The translations under genes were made by a program, and so were the position numbers. Shown in pieces: positions 33,417 through 37,579 of a DNA stretch of 37,579 bases. The DNA lies in contig JBAVEL010000042.1 in NCBI GenBank assembly GCA_049587715.1, positions 1-37,579 on the forward strand, in the 5' to 3' direction. The notes beneath the pieces are model-generated. The model saw nothing but the letters and a program-made list of their open reading frames with translations, did no database searches and was not told the origin of the DNA. How positions within the stretch are numbered: the first letter of the stretch is position 1; each line of letters opens with the position of its first letter. The stretch is from JBAVEL01 sp049587715 (GTDB lineage Bacteria; Bacteroidota; Ignavibacteria; UBA10030; UBA6906).

Positions 33417-34831
33417 GTGTCTTTCTCCACGGAAATGGGTTCAGGGTCTTCTCCGTACGGATGCGGAATCTCCAGGGCGTCCAGCACGCGGGCGGCCGTC
33501 TTCATCCCCGAGGCGATGCAATCCCCCACGGCGATGCCCCCGCGGTAGTTCCCGGTCAGAAACACACCACGGTGCGAGGCCTCAAACGCGTCGCAGGAGG
33601 CAAGCAACCGGTGGTATCCCACGGCATACTGCGGGATGGCCCTCTCCCACCGGATGACCCGGGCAAAAGCGGGTTCCCCCCGGACGCCCATGATGGAGCC
33701 GAGCTCCGTCACCACGAGGTCGATGAGCTCCCCGTCCCCCATCCCCGCCAGGGCGGGCTGGCGGCCCCCCCCGACGAACGTGGTCAGAGCGGCAAAACCC
33801 GCGGGCGAGCGCCCCGGGAACAGGGCCGAGGACCAGAGGGTCCCCAGGATCCTCCTCCCCTCCTTCGCCGGCACGAGGAAGCCGAAACCGTCCAGCGGCA
33901 CGCCGATTCGGTCCTCGGGGAAGCCCAGGAAAACCTGAGCCACGGGGGGATAGGCCACGACCTCCAGGGAAGCTCCCATCGCGGGGTCCAGAACCCCCAG
34001 CAGGGCGGCGGCGGCAAATGCCGGGACCGCCAGAACCACCGCGTCGGCGCCCTCGCTCTGCACCGTTCCGTCCCGCACCCAGGACACTTCCCATCCGGCA
34101 TCCCTCCGGGCCAGGCCCCGCACCTCCGTCCCCCCCTGGAAATCCCCGCCCAGGCCGGCGGCCAGGGCGTCGGGGAGAACCTGCATCCCCCCCTCGAAGG
34201 AGAAGAGCCGCGCGCGATCCTTGGCCTTCTCCCTTCTCCTGCGGCGTTCCTTCCTGCCGCGTACGGCACCCATGATCAGACCGCCGTACCTCGCCTCCAG
34301 CGCATACAGCTTCGGGAAGGCGGATCGCACGCTCAGATCCCGCGGGTTCCCCGCATACACGCCGGCGACAAAGGGATCAATCGCATACTCCAGGAACTCC
34401 CTTCCCAGCCGGCGCTCCACGAAGGCGGCGACCGATTCCTCCTCCACAGCCCTGCCTACGAAGGGCTCTTTCAGAAGGCGCAGCTTGCCCCGGACCGACC
34501 AGAGACCGCTCCTCAGGAAGGCGCCGGGAGACATCGGAAGGGGATGGAGGCGGCCTCCGCGCAGGATGTACCTGCGCTCCGCCCGTGCGTCCGGGTAGAT
34601 CCGGCGTCCCGACACCCCCGCCCCGGCACACAACCGGCCGATGAGGGGAGTGGTCTCGAGGGCGCTGTTCGGACCGGTTTCGACAAGCCACCCCCCTTCC
34701 CGAACCGTCTTCATGGTGCCGCCGGGGGCGGGGTCGCGCTCCAGAACGGTCACCCTCAGACCGGCCTCCCGCAGCCACCAGGCCGCGGCCAGCCCGGAAA
34801 TCCCCCCCCCCGCCACCAGGACCCGCTTCAT
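33413..34831 (-). CDS. hemG: FAD-dependent protoporphyrinogen/coproporphyrinogen oxidase (HemG/HemY family)
   Basis: The product has 472 residues. The N-terminal FAD dinucleotide fold is VLVAGGGISGLAAAWWL (4-20). The family stretch DPFVAGVYAGNPRDLSVRSAFPKL lies near 170, and the C-terminal FAD-contacting GVFLTGNYRGGIAVGDCIASG near 440. It is the soluble or membrane-associated flavin oxidase using molecular oxygen. Depending on the late pathway it oxidises protoporphyrinogen IX (HemG/HemY) or coproporphyrinogen III (CgoX); the sequence as read here does not decide. ATG 34831 overlaps the hemH stop and follows GGAGGG; a further upstream in-frame start at 34855 would add 8 residues with no family match. 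Confidence 0.88.
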   Translation of the reverse strand: MKRVLVAGGGISGLAAAWWLREAGLRVTVLERDPAPGGTMKTVREGGWLVETGPNSALETTPLIGRLCAGAGVSGRRIYPDARAERRYILRGGRLHPLPMSPGAFLRSGLWSVRGKLRLLKEPFVGRAVEEESVAAFVERRLGREFLEYAIDPFVAGVYAGNPRDLSVRSAFPKLYALEARYGGLIMGAVRGRKERRRRREKAKDRARLFSFEGGMQVLPDALAAGLGGDFQGGTEVRGLARRDAGWEVSWVRDGTVQSEGADAVVLAVPAFAAAALLGVLDPAMGASLEVVAYPPVAQVFLGFPEDRIGVPLDGFGFLVPAKEGRRILGTLWSSALFPGRSPAGFAALTTFVGGGRQPALAGMGDGELIDLVVTELGSIMGVRGEPAFARVIRWERAIPQYAVGYHRLLASCDAFEASHRGVFLTGNYRGGIAVGDCIASGMKTAARVLDALEIPHPYGEDPEPISVEKDT

Positions 34832-35823
34832 GATGAGGCCGCCCTCCGGACGCAATCCGCCAGGGCCGCGATGAAGAGCGGATTCGTATTGAGGGCGGGC
34901 ATCATGTCGAAGCGGCGGATGCCGCGGGTGACCGCCTCCGCCCTCATCTGCATATTGATCTCCCAGAGGGTTTCGCTGTGATCCGAGACAAACGAGACCG
35001 GCACCACAAGGAGGTGCGTCCGCCCCTCCTCTGCGAGGCGGACAATCTCATGTTCCAGAGAAGGTCCCAGCCACTTCCGCGGACCCACCCTGCTCTGGTA
35101 GCAGAGGGAGTGGGAGAGGCCGAAGGCCCCCTCCCGGCACACGGCTTCGTAGGTTCTCCGGACGTGTCCCTGGTAGGGGTCTCCCGCCCGCACGACGCTG
35201 AGAGGCGTTCCATGCGCGCTGAACAAAAGATGCACGCACGAACGCTCGGACTCCCGTACCCGCAGAAGAGCCCGGGTGATGTTCCGGACCAGGGCCCGGA
35301 CATACAGTGGATGGTCGCAATATTCCTCCACCAGGACGGTTGGAATCCGTTCGCCCCACCCCCGGGTCACGCGGCGCCATTCCCGGACGGAGGAACCTGT
35401 GGTCGTCCGGGAGTATTGGGGATAGAGAGGGAGGAGCACCAGGCGGGACGGCCGTTCGTCGGCAACACGCCGGGCCGTCTCGGCGGTCATGGGATGCCAG
35501 TACCGCATCGCCACATGGACGCTCGCGCAAAGGTGCGGAGCCAGCGCCGCCTCCAGGGCGTGGGCCTGCCGCAGGGTCAGCTTCCGCAGGGGGGATCCGC
35601 CCCCGATCCGGCGATAGTACTCCCTGACGGCGGGGGCCCTCCGGGAGGCGATCCACCGGGCCAGCCGCCTCCGGAACAGGAACGCCCCGGGCATGTCGAT
35701 GATGTCAGGATCGGAGAACAGATTACGGAGGAAGGGCTCCACGCTTTCCGGGCGGTCCGGCCCCCCCAGCTGGAGGAGCACCACCGCCGTTGCGGAGGAC
35801 CTCCCGTCAGGCATGAAAGACAC
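34828..35823 (-). CDS. hemH: Ferrochelatase
   Basis: The product has 331 residues and inserts ferrous iron into a porphyrin. Family signatures are LLQLGGPD near 16-23, the catalytic histidine His204 in FSAHGTPL, CYQSRVGPRKWLGPS near 241-255, and the acidic Glu284 in SFVSDHSETLWEI. GTG 35823 is chosen because GGAGG at 35830-35834 sits 6 nt upstream; ATG 35814 in the same frame would be 15 nt away and would remove three residues. It overlaps the end of hemE by 17 nt. Whether the substrate is protoporphyrin IX or coproporphyrin III is not settled. Confidence 0.92.
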   Translation of the reverse strand: MSFMPDGRSSATAVVLLQLGGPDRPESVEPFLRNLFSDPDIIDMPGAFLFRRRLARWIASRRAPAVREYYRRIGGGSPLRKLTLRQAHALEAALAPHLCASVHVAMRYWHPMTAETARRVADERPSRLVLLPLYPQYSRTTTGSSVREWRRVTRGWGERIPTVLVEEYCDHPLYVRALVRNITRALLRVRESERSCVHLLFSAHGTPLSVVRAGDPYQGHVRRTYEAVCREGAFGLSHSLCYQSRVGPRKWLGPSLEHEIVRLAEEGRTHLLVVPVSFVSDHSETLWEINMQMRAEAVTRGIRRFDMMPALNTNPLFIAALADCVRRAASS

Positions 35824-36847
35824 GGCTCTCCTCCTGAACGGACCGGACAAGAACCCGCGCGTGTTCCACCGGCACGTCGGGAAGGATGCCGTGTCCGAGG
35901 TTGAAGACGTGCCCGGGCCTCTTCCCGAACTTCTTGAGGATCGAAATCACCTCCCGTCTGATGACCTCGCCCGGGGCATAGAGCACGGCGGGATCCAGGT
36001 TGCCCTGCAGGGCCACCGCCCCCCGGGTGACCTCGAGCGCCGTGTCTATCCCCACCGTCCAGTCCAGACCCACAACGTCCGCCCCGATCGAGGCAATCTC
36101 TCCGAGAGCATGGTTGGCTCCCCGCGAGAAGACGATCACGGGAGCGCCGCCCCTCTGCAGTTTTGCCACAACACGGGAGAGGTATTCCAGAGAGTAGGCA
36201 CGGTAGTGGTCGGGGGCCAGGATCCCGCCCCAGGTATCGAACACCTGCACCGCATCGGCCCCCGCGGCAATCTGCGCCTCCAGGTGGTTCCGCACCGAGA
36301 GGCTCAGTTTCTCCAGAAGCAGCTTCATCGTCACAGGGTCTTCCAGCATCATGCGCTTGGCATGCCGGAAGTCCCCGCTCCCCGAGCCCTCCACCATGTA
36401 GGCAGCCAGGGTCCAGGGGGACCCGGAGAAGCCGATGAGAGGCACCCTTCCCCCGAGCATCCGCCGGGCAAGGGCGACGGCATCCGTCACGTAGCGGAGG
36501 GATTTCTCCGGATCAGCCACCGCGAGGGCCTCCACATCCTCCCTTGTCCGGAGCGGCCTCGGGAACCGGGGTCCCAGGGATTCGGGCATCTCCAGAGGCA
36601 TCCCCATCGCCTCCGGGAGCACCAGGATATCGCTGAAAATGATGGCCGCGTCCACACCCACCAGATCCACCGGCAGGAGCGTGACTTCCGCCGCAAGCTC
36701 GGGCGTCCGGCACATCGTCAGAAAGTCCGCCCGCTGCCGGACCGCCCGGTACTCGGGCAGATAGCGCCCCGCCTGGCGCATGATCCAGACAGGGGTCCGT
36801 TCCACCGGCTGCTTCCTGCATGCCCGGAGAAAGAGATCGTTCTGCAT
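35807..36847 (-). CDS. hemE: Uroporphyrinogen decarboxylase
   Basis: The product has 346 residues and removes four acetate carboxyls from uroporphyrinogen III to give coproporphyrinogen III. Signatures are the N-terminal PVWIMRQAGRYLPEYR (19-34, substrate-contacting arginines), FSDILVLPEAMG, and GFSGSPWTLAAYMVEG in the middle. The C-terminal FNLGHGILPDVPVEH carries the conserved histidine. ATG 36847 shares one base with the hemD stop (TGATG) and follows GGGAGGG. An earlier in-frame start (36928) would reach into hemD with unrelated sequence. Confidence 0.95.
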   Translation of the reverse strand: MQNDLFLRACRKQPVERTPVWIMRQAGRYLPEYRAVRQRADFLTMCRTPELAAEVTLLPVDLVGVDAAIIFSDILVLPEAMGMPLEMPESLGPRFPRPLRTREDVEALAVADPEKSLRYVTDAVALARRMLGGRVPLIGFSGSPWTLAAYMVEGSGSGDFRHAKRMMLEDPVTMKLLLEKLSLSVRNHLEAQIAAGADAVQVFDTWGGILAPDHYRAYSLEYLSRVVAKLQRGGAPVIVFSRGANHALGEIASIGADVVGLDWTVGIDTALEVTRGAVALQGNLDPAVLYAPGEVIRREVISILKKFGKRPGHVFNLGHGILPDVPVEHARVLVRSVQEESRVFHA

Positions 36848-37579
36848 CAGCCCTCCCTGCATACGTCTTCGATCGTTTCCAGAAGATCCGCCATCGTGGC
36901 CCGGGCGGGCCGGATGGACGGCTCCCACCCCGCCTCCACGACGGCCTCCGCCGTGGTGGGGCCGAGAACGGCGATCCGCGCGGGCATCCGCCCCCCTGCG
37001 CGCCCTCTCCAGAGACCCCGGAATGCCGCCACGGCCGAGGGACTCGCGAACACCACAACGTCCACCCCGCCCCGCGCGAGCCTGTCACACACCGCATCCG
37101 CATCCGGGGGCTCCGCCGGCACGGTCCTGTACACCACGATGGACTCGGTCCGTGCTCCTGATGCCGCAAGCCCTCTCTCGAGATCCGTGCGCCCCAGATC
37201 CCCACGCGGGAGGAGGAACCCCCGGCCGGATCCGGCCCAGGCCCCCAGGGATTCCGCCAGCGCCGTGGCCGTGAACACGGGGGGGAGGGGCTCCGCCTTC
37301 AGCCCCGCCCGCTCGATCTCCCGGGCGGTGGCCGGCCCCACGGCAGGATACCGTCTTCCCTCCAGGACGGCAGGCGGAATGCCGAGCCTGCGGCAGCGGT
37401 CGAAGAAGGCGCGGACCCCGTGGGCGCTGACGAAGGCAACCGCATCATACTCGCCCAGGCGCCGCAGGGCGCCGTCGCACTCCGTCCACGATGCAGGTTC
37501 AACGATCCGGGTCACAGGAAAGACGAGCACGGATGCGCCGCGCGCCCGGGCGGCCCTCACGAAGGGAGCGGACTCCGCG
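36847..37579 (-). CDS. hemD: Uroporphyrinogen-III synthase (N terminus cut by window edge)
   Basis: About 244 residues are visible and the frame stays open to the right edge, so the start lies outside. The sequence shows the two-lobed HemD pattern: FVSAHGVRAFF and PAVGPATAREIERAGL in one half, VVVFASPSAVAAF and IAVLGPTTAEAVVEAGW in the other. The enzyme closes hydroxymethylbilane with inversion of ring D. HemD sequences diverge strongly, but position immediately upstream of hemE makes the call firm. It is the first visible gene of the hem operon; hemC and hemA may precede it. Confidence 0.88.
   Translation of the reverse strand, partial: AESAPFVRAARARGASVLVFPVTRIVEPASWTECDGALRRLGEYDAVAFVSAHGVRAFFDRCRRLGIPPAVLEGRRYPAVGPATAREIERAGLKAEPLPPVFTATALAESLGAWAGSGRGFLLPRGDLGRTDLERGLAASGARTESIVVYRTVPAEPPDADAVCDRLARGGVDVVVFASPSAVAAFRGLWRGRAGGRMPARIAVLGPTTAEAVVEAGWEPSIRPARATMADLLETIEDVCREG

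Noticed and set aside
1..37579. Selenocysteine codons, CRISPR arrays, tRNA or rRNA genes, insertion sequences
   Set aside because: No in-frame TGA inside a conserved motif, no regularly spaced repeats, no cloverleaf or rRNA-like sequence, and no transposase or terminal repeats were noticed; small RNAs cannot be excluded by eye.

Overview
The window is 37.6 kb of GC-rich, densely coded bacterial chromosome. It holds 30 protein-gene calls, including two cut by the window edges and one probably frameshifted gene called as two halves. I see no RNA genes, insertion sequences, phage genes or CRISPR arrays. Most starts have clear GGAGG-type ribosome binding sites, and GTG starts are common. An outer-membrane TonB-dependent receptor of the carboxypeptidase-regulatory-domain type shows a Gram-negative cell. 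With the GC richness and the large secreted M14 peptidase, this suggests an FCB-superphylum-like lineage (Gemmatimonadota, Eisenbacteria, Krumholzibacteriota or similar). That placement is inference; no phylogenetic marker was tested.

Region 1 (1-16701, + strand) is one uninterrupted run of 14 genes, mostly joined by 1-17 nt start/stop overlaps. In order they are: the tail of a xanthine dehydrogenase small subunit, XdhB, a threonine-synthase-like PLP enzyme, an SsnA-like amidohydrolase, a three-subunit molybdenum hydroxylase, a PreT/PreA-like flavin and iron-sulfur reductase pair, a second unusual PLP enzyme, a YgeY-like M20 hydrolase, a YgeW-like carbamoyltransferase, XdhC and MocA. This content resembles the Escherichia coli ygeW-ygeX-ygeY-ygfK-ssnA-ygfM-xdhD region linked to purine and selenium-dependent molybdenum hydroxylase metabolism. 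The composition differs: PreT/PreA stand where a YgfK would be expected, and an unrelated-looking 484-residue PLP enzyme sits in the YgeX position. I infer an anaerobic-type route that oxidises or deaminates purines, reduces and opens the ring, and recovers carbamoyl phosphate, ammonia and a small carbon acid.

Region 2 (16709-22753, - strand) holds the helicase HrpB, a secreted two-domain phospholipase-D-family protein that appears frameshifted, and a TonB-dependent receptor. A 242-nt divergent intergenic region with two compact hairpins separates it from region 3.

Region 3 (22996-31098, + strand) has a large secreted M14-family peptidase, a promoter, a secreted H-type lectin-domain protein with a small membrane-protein partner, a probable intrinsic terminator, and a four-gene MacAB/LolCDE-like ABC export system (adaptor, ATPase, two non-identical permeases).

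Region 4 (31121-37579, - strand) is a tetrapyrrole operon in the order hemD (cut by the window edge), hemE, hemH, hemG/hemY, hemB, hemL. It covers 5-aminolevulinate formation and use, uroporphyrinogen steps, porphyrinogen oxidation and iron insertion. The earlier hemA and hemC genes would have to lie outside. The hemE-hemH-hemY order leaves open whether the late steps use protoporphyrin or coproporphyrin.

No stretch longer than about 250 bases lacks a gene.
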